A DNA stretch of 64,000 bases from Ceratodon purpureus (Eukaryota > Streptophyta > Bryopsida > Pseudoditrichales > Ditrichaceae), in NCBI GenBank assembly GCA_014871385.1, contig CM026427.1, positions 8,562,344 through 8,626,343 on the forward strand, in the 5' to 3' direction. The position numbers were made by a program, and so were the translations under genes. A model generated the notes under the pieces. That model had not been told where the DNA came from. It saw only the letters and a list, made by a program, of their open reading frames with translations, and ran no database searches. Position 1 is the stretch's first letter; the number at the start of each line of letters is the position of its first letter. Below, piece by piece: positions 1 through 10,800 of the stretch.

Positions 1-68
1 GTCTTACACATATCTACCATCATTAATTATTTTTGTTTCAAAGGTCTTACAGATATCTACCATCATTA
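1..68. repeat. Short direct repeat, 43 bp period
   Basis: A 25 bp string beginning GTCTTACA at position 1 recurs at 44-68 with one mismatch (ACACAT versus ACAGAT). The period is 43 bp. The array is cut by the window edge, so its full copy number is unknown. Confidence 0.75.
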
Positions 69-2541
69 AAAATTCCAGAAAAAATATGTTTTTTTGAGGT
101 ATGGTAAAAGCCTATAGGAATTTGCCCAAATTCACTAAAGACCCGCTTTAGGTCTCTTGGTCCTTTAGGGGTTAAAATACTAAAGGCCGTTTCAAAAGGT
201 TTTAAGTGTGAAACCTCAAAATAAATTTAATTATATAGTAATCTGAGACTAAATTTCTACCACAAGGAATTGTATTCGTTACATCTTCAACCTTGAGACC
301 TAAGCATTCTCTATAATTACGGACTATATTACTATAGACCAAGCCTCACCAATAACCGATTTAAAAACATGTTTAAACTTTTTTTAAATACTTATAGTAA
401 GAATTTAACTAATTGAGGCCAAATTAGTTGATAACTTAATAGCCACTAAGATTTCCATAGACAAGTTATAGCACTTCATGCAGAAGGTTTTGTAACATAG
501 GAGTGATAGTCCCATTCACCCTCAAACTATTGTCTATAGTTGACATCGAACTCACCAATAGAGGGTAAGCTTGTAAACCTTTATCGTATATCATGAACAA
601 TTGAGATTAATTGAGAAGATTTGATGAAGCTTTGAATGAAGCTACTTCGGTACTTCGGTTCTTATCGAGTATCGTCAATTGAACTCAAAATTTTCTAAGG
701 CAATATTTGTACCAAAAAATGTGAGTTAAAGTGGTAGTGCAAGCGCAAAGGTTTGGGTGGACAACCTTGAAAATGTGATGGCGCAAGCTACATGTTTGTC
801 ATAGTTTCTAGTGGATGAAAAGAATAATTTTGAAATTGTTTATATTATGATTGGATGAGAGACACATGTAGAGGGAGGCCTGCGTCTACATTGGTTTTTT
901 TAGCAAGGAACGCCAATAAGAACGTGGGCCTTCTCCTGCTATGTGCCCACTTATCAAGAACATATCTTTCATCCATTCATCCTTTTCAATCTCAATTGTC
1001 AATTTTGGACGGTAGATATTTACATGCCCTTCTTCCACACTTGAATTCTCCTACATACCAATGTCAAGCCCTCAAACACCTGAGATTAAGCCCCGTAACT
1101 CACTCCACACCATTACAAGTCACACCCTTCCATGTGATGCAAAATATAAAAAGATTATGAAGGCGCATAACTTTTAAGGATATGACGTACCATGGGTTCA
1201 AAGGAGAAAGCTTGTTTCATATGTCCTGTACTTTTGGATCAAAGGGGAAGTTCAAGGTGCAAAATGGAATTACTCCATTAACAGTAGCTTGAATGGGTGT
1301 GATTGGAGAGAATATTTGAGAGAGGTGAAGAGGAGTCTCAAAATTAGGGTTAGAAATGAGGAGGCCATTCCCATTCTATACAGGCGGACTCCCAGTTTAA
1401 AAAATGTTACTAGCCAGATGTAATCGCAAGCAAGCAGCCACACCTTAACCACCTGGGAACCGTAAAAGGGAGTGATATCGGAGAAGGGAAGAGACGGCTA
1501 TGGAGGCTAGCATCGAAGGTAATGATTGCCAAGTCCATACACTGACTCCTTATTGGTAACGAACTTGTTATGCACAGACTCAAGAGAGAGCATGGGAAAT
1601 CAGGACCCAGGTGGAATTGTCCGATGTCAAGTTCTTGACAGCATTCCGGAGTATCCAGACACCAAAGTTCAAACACAGTACTACGAGCAGTCCTCACGTC
1701 GCTTGCCGCAGTGCCGGATGTTATTGATAGTTAGAATATTATTTAAATCACCGAAGTTGCAGATGTAGGATGCCGGTGCGTGACAGCGACTATAATAAGG
1801 ATTTCTGAAGAGTTCGTTAGGACTGGGTAATCAGCGTTGAACTTCTAAGGTGATTGCTTCAGTTACAGGTCAACAACCTACTGTAAACCAGTTCTGTTCT
1901 AGTTTGAGCAGCAAATCCCTCCAACCCGGTTTCAAGCTGTTCTCATCTCAAGAAAACGTCAATTCGTAATGACATGAGAGTTCCTAGACACCACACTTAA
2001 GTTAAGGTACTCGCTGAGGCAATTATATCGCGATTTCTAGTTTTCGAAAATGAGGAGTTGTCCAGAATGAGACCGGTATCTTGAGTGAGTGGTATACAGC
2101 AGATTTTTCAAATATGGTAAATTAGATTGCGAATGGACATATCACACTGAGTTCTAGAGCACAATCTGTAAGTTCGCACTGTAACCAACAAAGAAGTACC
2201 ATGCTTCTGTTCCATTCCAGAAGTAACCGAACTATGCATAGCAATCAAACAAGTTCAATAATAAAGAACACAAAGCATTTAACGAGAGCCTCTACGTTTT
2301 CTGGGATGACTCTACGAAATCCAGAATTAAACAGACATGACTCGTCACATTGTGATACTCAAATGATTTCAGAGAGCTCAAGCAAATGTAAAACCATACA
2401 ACAGGAAAATTCAGAAACTCGGTTGCATCCCCAACAGCGGAAAAAAATTCGTATTCAATGGTAAGTCAGAGTGACAAGAAAACTTGCCACAGACATCCAG
2501 TGCTACACATTTGACTCCCCAGAACCCTAAACACTCGAGAC
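1..2541. other. Intergenic, no recognised gene
   Basis: No ORF here resembles a known family. The longest are about 100 codons, on both strands, without GT-AG partners that extend them. AT content is high up to about 0.85 kb and moderate afterwards. The last few hundred bases (about 2.46-2.54 kb) are probably the 3' UTR and polyadenylation region of the minus-strand eL22 gene. Confidence 0.5.
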
Positions 2542-3330
2542 CTAGTCCTCCTCCTCGGCATCCTGGTCCGCGATGTTGAAGTACCTCAACTCGTACACAT
2601 TCCTGTCCTTGTTGGATGCAATCACCCGGAGCCAATCCCTAACATTGTGCTTCTTCAAGTACTTCTTGGTCAAGTACTTCAAGTACCTATAAATTTTACA
2701 AAAACAGTATTCCACCATCAGTTAAATAAGTTATATCACCACCATCAGTACATTTTCCGCAAGTAATCATACGAATAGATCTCGACAAACACGACATGCC
2801 ACTGCTTCGAGACTCAATCCAACGTTTCCATCAAAGATAAAACGAGGTATGTATATGCAAAAAAGGCTATGTATGCATCACTTTCAAAATCCTACAAAGA
2901 TATCACTTAAACCAGGAAACCCTAACCTCACGCCCTAGCCTCATTTCTCGATTTCAAACCCTAACTTACTCTTCAGACATACCGAATCACAATCACGCAA
3001 ATTGAGCTGGCAGACCAAAACAAACCCTAACAGGTCAGAGAGAAGAGAATGGCGGACGACAGGAGGCAGGCAGGCGGCGTACCTCTTGGAGAAAGAGCTC
3101 TCGGAGGTGACGGAGATCTTGTTCTTCTCGCGGGAGATGGAAACGGCGCTGCCGAGCACTCCGGCCTTGCCATCGACCTTGATGCGGTCGTGGAGGAACT
3201 TCTCGAAGGAGGCGATGTCCATGATCTTGTCCTCGACGGGCTTGCCGCAGTCGATGGTGAAGGTCTGGGCCTTCTTCTTGCCCTTGGCGGCGGCACCGGG
3301 CGCCTTCTTGGCCATGGTAGGAGCAGGCAT
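2542..3330 (-). CDS. RPL22: 60S ribosomal protein eL22
   Basis: This is cytosolic ribosomal protein eL22, a component of the large subunit. Two exons on the minus strand, 3330-3083 and 2686-2542, join in phase 2 (AAG-AG | G-TAC) across a 396 bp intron and give 130 residues, the usual plant length. Visible family motifs are [15 protein letters not shown] (residues 23-37), the FLHDRIKV segment, the [18 protein letters not shown] junction (about 78-96), and the terminal [11 protein letters not shown] followed by an acidic EEED tail. The start at 3330 is the first ATG in frame with the leader; a second Met lies five codons on (3315) and is an alternative. Telo-boxes lie upstream and inside the intron, as is common for plant ribosomal-protein genes. 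The family assignment is firm; the exact start is less so. Confidence 0.95.
2917..3030. promoter_or_regulatory. Three intronic telo-boxes
   Basis: AAACCCTAA occurs at 2917-2925, 2956-2964 and 3022-3030, all in the same orientation and all inside the only eL22 intron. Plant telo-boxes usually act in promoters of translation genes. An enhancing role for these intronic copies is inference. Confidence 0.6.
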
Positions 3331-3456
3331 GGTGGGAGGGCGCTTAGAACTGGCGAGGCGCACACACACACACGGAGAGGGCAGAGCGAGAGCAGGCAGA
3401 CGCACAAGCCACAGCCACGCAGCGAAAGAGAGCTTCTCTCGCTGCCCCTCCCCTCT

Positions 3457-3465
3457 AAACCCTAA
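3457..3465. promoter_or_regulatory. Telo-box upstream of eL22
   Basis: AAACCCTAA lies about 130 bp upstream of the eL22 start codon, in a C-rich stretch next to (AC)n at about 3360. Telo-boxes are well known in plant ribosomal-protein promoters. No convincing TATA box is seen. Confidence 0.65.
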
Positions 3466-5742
3466 CCCCAGGCCCCCCCCTCGACCCCCGATGGACAGAC
3501 TCTCTCGTCTGGATGGACACACTCTCTCCCATGGATGGACAGCTTTCATTAAGATGACAGAATCCGTCGACGTCGGCGCTGCGGAGACCCTAATCGGACG
3601 ATATCTGATCGGATTTAGTAATTTCGTTGGGGTTTCGTTCGGTGGATGGGCTCCGGCCTCTGCCTGGACGGCGTCCGCTCTGAGGACGTACTTCGTTTTG
3701 GTATCGTCGAGTGGATGGGCCCCGACCAGCGTGGCGTTTTTAGGTTCGTTTGGAGGGACCTAAGACCGAGGGGGACCTTTCATCATGGTAACATAGTGTA
3801 AAGGAAGAGAGAAGGGGAGGAAGGGAGAGAAATTATGGTTTTTGGAGAGCGGCGTGAATAAAGTGTTTGTTTTATTTCCGCTAGAGGTACTAGAATGAGG
3901 TGTACGATAGTAGATAAATATGGATATAGGTGAATTTATGGATGTACTACAGTGTATAATAAATATGTGTGAAGTAAATGGGTGGAAGTATGGTAATTGG
4001 ACCACGTCTCTAGCTACCTAATTCAAAGCTTGAAAATATCCTTTTGATTTTATTTTATTTTATTTTTAAAAAAATTGATGGACAATGAATTGACACATGA
4101 TGACGTGATAAAAATCTTTCATATCATATTCATGTGTAAGCTTCAATACGATGTGAGAAAAGAAAAAAATGGCTATTATTGTATTTAGATGTGTAATTTG
4201 TTAACACTATAATATATTGCACAGAACAAAAATACATAAGTAGATTTTTATTAAAAAAAAGTTAGATTTTCTGAAAATACTATTTTTCTACTTTTTGTAA
4301 ATTTATGGAGATATTTTGACAAAAAGATCTAATTTGAAAATATCAAGGCTTTGTTTCATGGTGATTTTTAAATAAAATTTTGAATTAACGTTTTTTGTAA
4401 CTTACTTGAAGGTACAAGATATCTGTTTTCAAATATTGAAATATTAGAAAAACCTCTCACCATATAGAAGCTTTTAAATAATATCATACAAATCAATTTT
4501 AAAATATCGTCTTATTTATACATTTGCCATTTTATTTTTTTAAAATTTAGTCTTGCATAATTTATGTTTGGACAAAATAATATGCTGGTAGGAAGATAGT
4601 ATAATTTACTAAAATTTCATTTATACATATATGTTATCTAATATCTTAAATATTCAAATTTGATTTAAGATTTTATTAAAGGTGCATCTAGTCTTGCTTT
4701 TGAAAATATTTTACTTTTAACTTTAACATATTGTCAATAGTTTATTTCAACTAAGTTCTCATTAAATTATGTTATCTTTATAATTTAGATATTTTCTGCA
4801 CCTTTCAAATTCAAAAACACTATGCAAATTTTCAAAATAACTTAAAGCTATGCTTTTGAGTGGATTATAAGCTAAGAAGTTCATAAAATTTTAGAGAATG
4901 AATTGTGCTCAACCTACGAACTGTTCTTTTCCGGGATTTAGGCCATGAATAAAAAGCCTATATGCAATTTATTTTGCAAAGGTCCTACCTTTTAGCAAAT
5001 ATGAACTTTAAATTTTGCAAAGAGGATTTGTGCAAAATACTTAGTAAAGATGAGGTTTGTAATTCATGTCATTGTCATTATGGTGTTTTATTTTATAGAT
5101 ACAAGAGAAATACATAGATTCCCGTACTATTAAAAATAGTACAATACACACTTCTATTATATTTCTCAACATCTAGATTTGAAAAAATGTATAGTTAAGA
5201 TTTGGCCAAAAATCAATAGGAGGAGAGCTCTTTGGTATGGCAAATTTTATGTAATCTTCTTCAATTTTAACAACTTCTGCAGTGACATAAGTTTTGTTAT
5301 TTGAAATGATTTACAACAACTCTTTGCTTTGATTTTTAACATTTTTAAATAAAGATTTTTTTTGTATTTCAATAGAGTTTAGTCCAAAAATATTCAACAA
5401 TAAATTGCAATTATTAACAAAAGTTTAGAGCTTTGTCTTAGATCCTTCAATGGACGAGATAATTTTCTTGAGAATTATTTCATTTTAATATTATAATAGA
5501 AGTGGATCAATCAACAAATACCGTTTGACCATCATCTAATAGATGACAATCAAGGAAAATGTTGAAAGCATAAAGTACACTACGTATTGATATTATTGTT
5601 TTTTAAATGAATTATTCATTATTAACTATAAAATATATAATTATATATAATTAATAAATATTTATAATATTAATTACAGAGAAAATAATTCTTCCAATAA
5701 AATTAACAATTCTTTTAATTATTGAAGCCAAATGTTATAGGT
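3466..5742. other. eL22 upstream region and AT-rich intergenic DNA
   Basis: About 3.47-3.77 kb is GC-rich and is probably the eL22 5' region. It contains a loosely repeated GGTGGATGGGC / AGTGGATGGGC string and a long antisense ORF that I reject. From 4.0 kb the DNA is strongly AT-rich with homopolymer runs, and I see no gene in it. Confidence 0.5.
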
Positions 5743-5902
5743 CACTAATTATGATATTAGATCAATCAATAGCCCACTAATTATGATATTAGATCAATCA
5801 ATAGCCCACTAATTATGATATTAGATCAATCAATAGCCCACTAATTATGATATTAGATCAATCAATAGCCCACTAATTATGATATTAGATCAATCAATAG
5901 CC
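5743..5902. repeat. Tandem repeat, 5 x 32 bp
   Basis: Five copies of a 32 bp unit beginning CACTAATTATGATATT and ending CAATCAATAGCC follow each other without visible substitutions. Perfect identity in AT-rich surroundings suggests recent expansion. Confidence 0.95.
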
Positions 5903-5929
5903 ATTACTGTCTCATAAACCTACCATAAC

Positions 5930-6172
5930 ACCGTAGTAGGTTTGCCACTTGGCGAAAAAATATTTATTTATTTTTGAAAAGAAGGTTTGTCTCACAAAAA
6001 TGAAATTATGAATTTGTTTTTAGAAAAAAATCAATAAAGTTGACCTTAAATGGCTTAGAAATAATAATATATTGCAAAAACTATTTTTTCTTTTTCAATG
6101 TTTGGTCTTCGTAATTTTCCAAATTTTATGTTTTTTATTTTTAGATTTACTTTTGGACGAACTTACTATGGT
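5930..6172 (+). mobile_element. MITE family A, copy 1
   Basis: A 243 bp AT-rich element starts ACCGTAGTAGGTTTGCC and ends with the complement of ACCATAGTAAGTTCGTCC, so it has imperfect terminal inverted repeats of about 17 bp. It reads base for base similarly to the reverse complement of 7504-7756, sharing the cores GACCTTAAATGG and ATTGCAAAAACTA. It has no coding capacity. No target duplication is certain. Confidence 0.75.
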
Positions 6173-7328
6173 TCTACGGTATCACAATTACAATTTACAT
6201 GACTTTGATTACACATGTAGAATTGAAGCACATTGAATACATGGCAAGTAACTACTTTTTTCACATAGAAATTGAGTATGTATAACAGAGATTATTGTTT
6301 TGAAGTATTTTTGAATCCTTTTGTGGAAATAATGTCTTCCACATTATTCATAAATACGATCTTAGTCTACAACAAGGTTGTTGCTTCAAAAATAATTAGG
6401 TTTATAAAACCAATTATGTAATCTTCTTTGAAAGTACTAGAAATGTGAGCAATTTGTTTAAGAATATTTATTATATAAATTAAAAGATTATTCCAATTGA
6501 GGTGAAAAAAAGTTTTTTTGGACTTAGCCTCAGCACTTTACATGTTCAAAACACTTTGAGCTCTTGTAGAAAAAATGTTAAACTATTCAAAGTTATCTAC
6601 CTTTATGATAGCAATCTATACGATGTTAGTTACATCTATGCCGAATATTAAATGTAGTCGAGGGCTATAGCATTTTCAAAAAATGTTGCAAAGAAATTTT
6701 CACTTTAAGAAATGTGACTAAAAATGATATTTTTACTAGACCCTACTCGACAATGTTAGCAAAGTTCAACTCTTCTTTGAAACAAAATATTTAAAGGATA
6801 GAATTGTCAAAAAGAAATCATGTCAATTACTTGTATCCCAAATCTTAGTGGTAGTAGAATTGTACACCTCACAAGTTTCACTTTTGATACATGATGTCCA
6901 CTGAACATGATTGAGTGATGTCCTACATTTTGCACGGATCGTACAAAATATCGTTTCTTACGAGAGCATAGGAGTCCAGATTCAAATCTGCCAAGGTGCT
7001 CCATGATGACAAAGCCAGTGAAATACGTTCCATGGCAAGAATTCCGAAGGAGCATACTTGCAACAAATACTTGATATGCGGCAGTTCTAGGAGTGGTCTT
7101 TTGTAACGCATGGTGGTTGGTAACTTCCAATTATCCAATAGGTACTTGTGGTTATGCCCAAATTAATGCGATATGCTAGTACATTAGGTAACTTAGATTC
7201 AGCAGTTGGGAATGTCCCCATGAATTGGTAAGCATTCCCGTGAATTGGTAAGCATTCCTGTGAATTGGTTGCACTGGGTTGACAGGGTTTCATGTCTGAA
7301 GTCCGAGAAGAAGCAAGCTACTATTGTA
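6173..7328. other. AT-rich spacer between MITE copies
   Basis: About 1.16 kb separates MITE family A copy 1 from the TA-flanked MITE. Minus-strand ORFs of 68-107 codons at 6.8-7.3 kb match nothing I recognise and overlap one another, so no gene is called. Confidence 0.4.
7221..7270. repeat. Tandem repeat, 2.5 x 20 bp
   Basis: TGAATTGGTAAGCATTCC(C/T)G occurs at 7221-7240 and 7241-7260, followed by a partial TGAATTGGT copy to 7270. Confidence 0.85.
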
Positions 7329-7499
7329 CACTCTAACCCCCTTATTGTCACACCTCGGGTTTCACCCCCTCTGTAATATAACAGCTTTAGAGTGTGACAC
7401 GTGTATTGTGGCCAATCGTAAATGCCCACCCCAGCCCTAATTCTTAGAATATACCATAGATGTGAAAATAAGGAAAGCGACAAAAAGGGGGTTAGAGTG
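7329..7499. mobile_element. 171 bp MITE with TA duplication
   Basis: The left end CACTCTAACCCCCTT at 7329 is mirrored by AAGGGGGTTAGAGTG ending at 7499. The 21 bp inverted repeats (7329-7349 and 7479-7499) differ at one base. TA dinucleotides flank both ends (7327-7328 and 7500-7501), the target-site signature of the Tc1/mariner/pogo superfamily. It is non-coding and only 171 bp, so it must depend on a transposase made elsewhere. Confidence 0.8.
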
Positions 7500-7503
7500 T
7501 AGT

Positions 7504-7756
7504 ACCATAGCAGGTTTGTCCAAAAATAATTCTAAGAACAAAAAACATAACAATTAGAAAATTATGAAGGCAGAAAAATGAAAATAGAATAAATTAGTTT
7601 TTGCAATATTTTATTGTTTCTAAACCATTTAAGGTCATTTTTACTGATTTTTTTGTTATAAAACAAAAATTGAGAAATTCAATTTTTGAGAGGCAAACCA
7701 TATTTTTATCAAAAATAAATAAATATTCGTTTACTAGGTGGCGAACTTGCTATGGT
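7504..7756 (-). mobile_element. MITE family A, copy 2 (inverted)
   Basis: A 253 bp element starts ACCATAGCAGGTTTGTCC and ends GGCGAACTTGCTATGGT. It is the reverse complement of copy 1 over its whole length with scattered differences. It starts three bases after the TA flank of the 171 bp MITE, so the two elements abut. The outer end has been tandemly duplicated (7744-7811). Confidence 0.78.
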
Positions 7757-7811
7757 GTTATTATAACACACGTTTCAAACTTGCTATGGTGTTATTATAA
7801 CACACGTTTCA
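7744..7811. repeat. Tandem duplication, 2 x 34 bp, at MITE end
   Basis: A 34 bp unit beginning AACTTGCTATGGTG occurs twice, perfectly (7744-7777 and 7778-7811). It contains the near-palindrome GTGTTATTATAACAC and carries the outer terminus of MITE family A copy 2. Confidence 0.9.
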
Positions 7812-10800
7812 GAGCTTTCAGGTCTTTGTGGCACAAATAAAATGCTAAAGCTATTTTATCATAGGTTTCAAGAAAGTCTCTCTCCTTCAGTTCTGGGCTC
7901 AGATGCTCTGTTCACATCAACATAACCAGCTCCGAATTATTAGCCAAACAAGGTTGAACAAAATTGTTGACATGGCAATGTCTGAGTAACTCCAACTGCC
8001 ACTATTAGTCTCTGATAGTATAACTATGAAAAAATTCATAATTTTTTGATGCTTTGTGAATCATCTACAAATTTTTGAAGCTTGATAGGTTCACATATTT
8101 AGGGTACATTGATATTTTACACAACAAGGTCTATTGTTCTTTTGAGATTGTATAAAGGCCATCAATGGCATAATAAAGACCAATTGTGCTTCAAAAAGTA
8201 AGAGCCGTCATGGTGAAGAAATAAACAAAGTTTAGTAAAAGATATCTTCAATAAATAGCATGTTTATAGACAATGGTTTGGTTTGGTTTAAAACAATTTT
8301 GGTTTTGAAGACAATTCTATCTCCTTATAACATGTCCAATTTGCAATTCAACTTGGCTACATGTTGACACATGGCTACATGTACTATTAACATGTAAGCA
8401 TTAGTACATACATATCTTACAAGTCAAATTTGACAACATGGTGGTGTCAAAATTATAAAGCTTCTTACATCTTCAGGTAAATCAAGATGTTCATTTTTTA
8501 TGAACTTACACACCTTTAACAATAATCCGCAACAAAATATAGTGACTATTTTGTTCTATCATGCACCTTGTGCAAATAAAGATGTCATTGCAATGCTTAA
8601 GTTAATCGAGACATTGTACATGTCAAAAGACCTTAGCAACAAAACACCCGGCCTATGGACATAATCTTAAAATTCAATATATTGATTTCACATATTACAA
8701 TGACCAATTTTTACTGGAAAACATTTGAACCCAAAGCTGATAAATATTAGTCATTCATTAACATCATTATTGCTAAAGAATGGAAAGTTGACCTATTCAT
8801 AGACATTGTAGCTAAAGAAGAGATGCAACAAATATACCTATAATAAAATGACTAGAACTTTTTTAGAAACTCCTTAAAAAATATCAATACCATATCCATT
8901 CACCATGCCATGTCCATTATCCTTAAATAAAAAATAAAATTAAAATTAAAGCCAACCACTTTTCCAATTGTATGATTCACCATAAATAAATAAAAATTTA
9001 CCTTTTAAAAATACTTAATTGTGGTATTCCTTAGACACTTGTCTCTTGCCACATGATGGATTGTTGATTGGCTAGTATAAGTGTGTCATATCAGCTCAAA
9101 GATGTCCCCTTTGTTTTTGACTTCCATCAATTGTATGAGATAAACACCCCATTCAATCAACATTGAGCTTGCTACTCGGCAAAAACCAACTACAAGCTAA
9201 CCAATTGTACTACAAAACTCACTATTATATTTTGGTTATTTGTTACTAGTTCTTGGTTAAAACTCACCAACCTAATAAATCTTAAATTCTTGAAAAGAGA
9301 CATCTCCAATTTTTTAAGAAGTAAATAGATGTTGATTAAGTGGACTTCCAAGATCACCTGTTAATTACAACTAAAACTAAACGTTATTTTTAGAATTTTT
9401 AGAATTTCAAATTTACTTGAAACATATGCAATGCAAGATATCAAGGTTGAAGTACAAAACACTATGTAGTTTTGGAGAGAAGGGGCAAAATGCAAGGAGA
9501 GAAGTGGAGTGATAATGGAATTAAATAATCCACACCTCTAGTTTTTTGTTATAACTCAACCATAACTCGGCTTTCTTGTTACAATTTGCATTTCAAGCAT
9601 GATATATTGTCCTGGATGCTTGCTATTTTGTGCGTTGCACATATTTCAAGCGAATAAAGGACATTCAATTTCAACAACTATTAATAGCTGACCTTGGACA
9701 TCCATATATTGCACATTTTTTTACCTACACACTACTTTCTGGAATTATCTCCTTCCAAGAATTTAAGATTCTCAAGTTCATGCAAATGGAGCTTAAGAGT
9801 GTCTATTCTCAGAAAAAAATGATAATTTTGCACCACTAACCCATGCCTTGAGGACATGGTCGAAACGGTGGAACGAACATACACTTTAGTCACTTTTTCA
9901 CATAGAGTAGAACCGTGCTTTCTGGTCAAATTTTGAAAACCATTTCATTTTTTGAAGGATGCAATACCAATCTCATGACTTACTCATATCTGTGAATACT
10001 ACAAAATGTTGTACCCAGCTTTAGACTCTCCTCCATCTTTTCAACAATCTTTTTGGCCCGGCTTCTGGACTTGCAAGGTAAGAGACTCTGTAAGGTACAG
10101 TTGAATAATGCAGGCTACATTTGTCTCACTGCCAAGTCTGAATCACACATAGTAAGCATCTGGGTGGTGGATGTATTCCATTGTTTCAGTCAGTCAGCCT
10201 TCTTTTTGCGTTGATGATCGGGAGTAATGAAAAATTAAGGTGGAGGAACCAAAACATAAACACAAACATTGATGGAATGATAAGTTTAAAAAAATATTTT
10301 TGGAATGAAAAAAAATTCAACATATCTATAATTATAATTATAAATATTTTTTTAATCTCTAAAGGGATGGACTAATTTTTTTGGCAAAGACTGCCATTTT
10401 TGGATCTTGTGTGAAAAAATGTCTATAGAAGTAGTTTAGTGCTTAATTTAGACATTCTACCTATAAGATCCAACCCTTTATTTGGGATACAATAATGTTT
10501 TCAAAATTTTGAAAGTAAATTGTATGTCATTTGGAAAATCATAACATTGAAAGATAAGTCATACAAACTTGTCATAAATCACAAGAAACCCAAAATGGAT
10601 TTCTTGTCCCATTAGTGGTTAAGTTAAATTATGAATGTCTACACCTTTGTTTTATATAATTACATTACATCTAAAATAATCTAAAAACTAAATTTTCAAT
10701 TTAAAACATAAGGATGAATCATTGGTTTGTGCTTTGATCCTTAATCTTAACTTAGTTGTAGGCAACATCTTGAGTGAAAATAAATAAATATAACTTTCAC

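Noticed and set aside
3002..3763. 253-codon plus-strand ORF
   Set aside because: It lies antisense over the eL22 first exon and promoter. The minus strand carries a clear conserved protein, and this frame is low-complexity Arg/Pro/Ser.
6970..6996. GATTCAAATC string resembling a tRNA T-loop
   Set aside because: No acceptor stem, D-arm or anticodon arm can be paired around it. No tRNA was found anywhere in the window.
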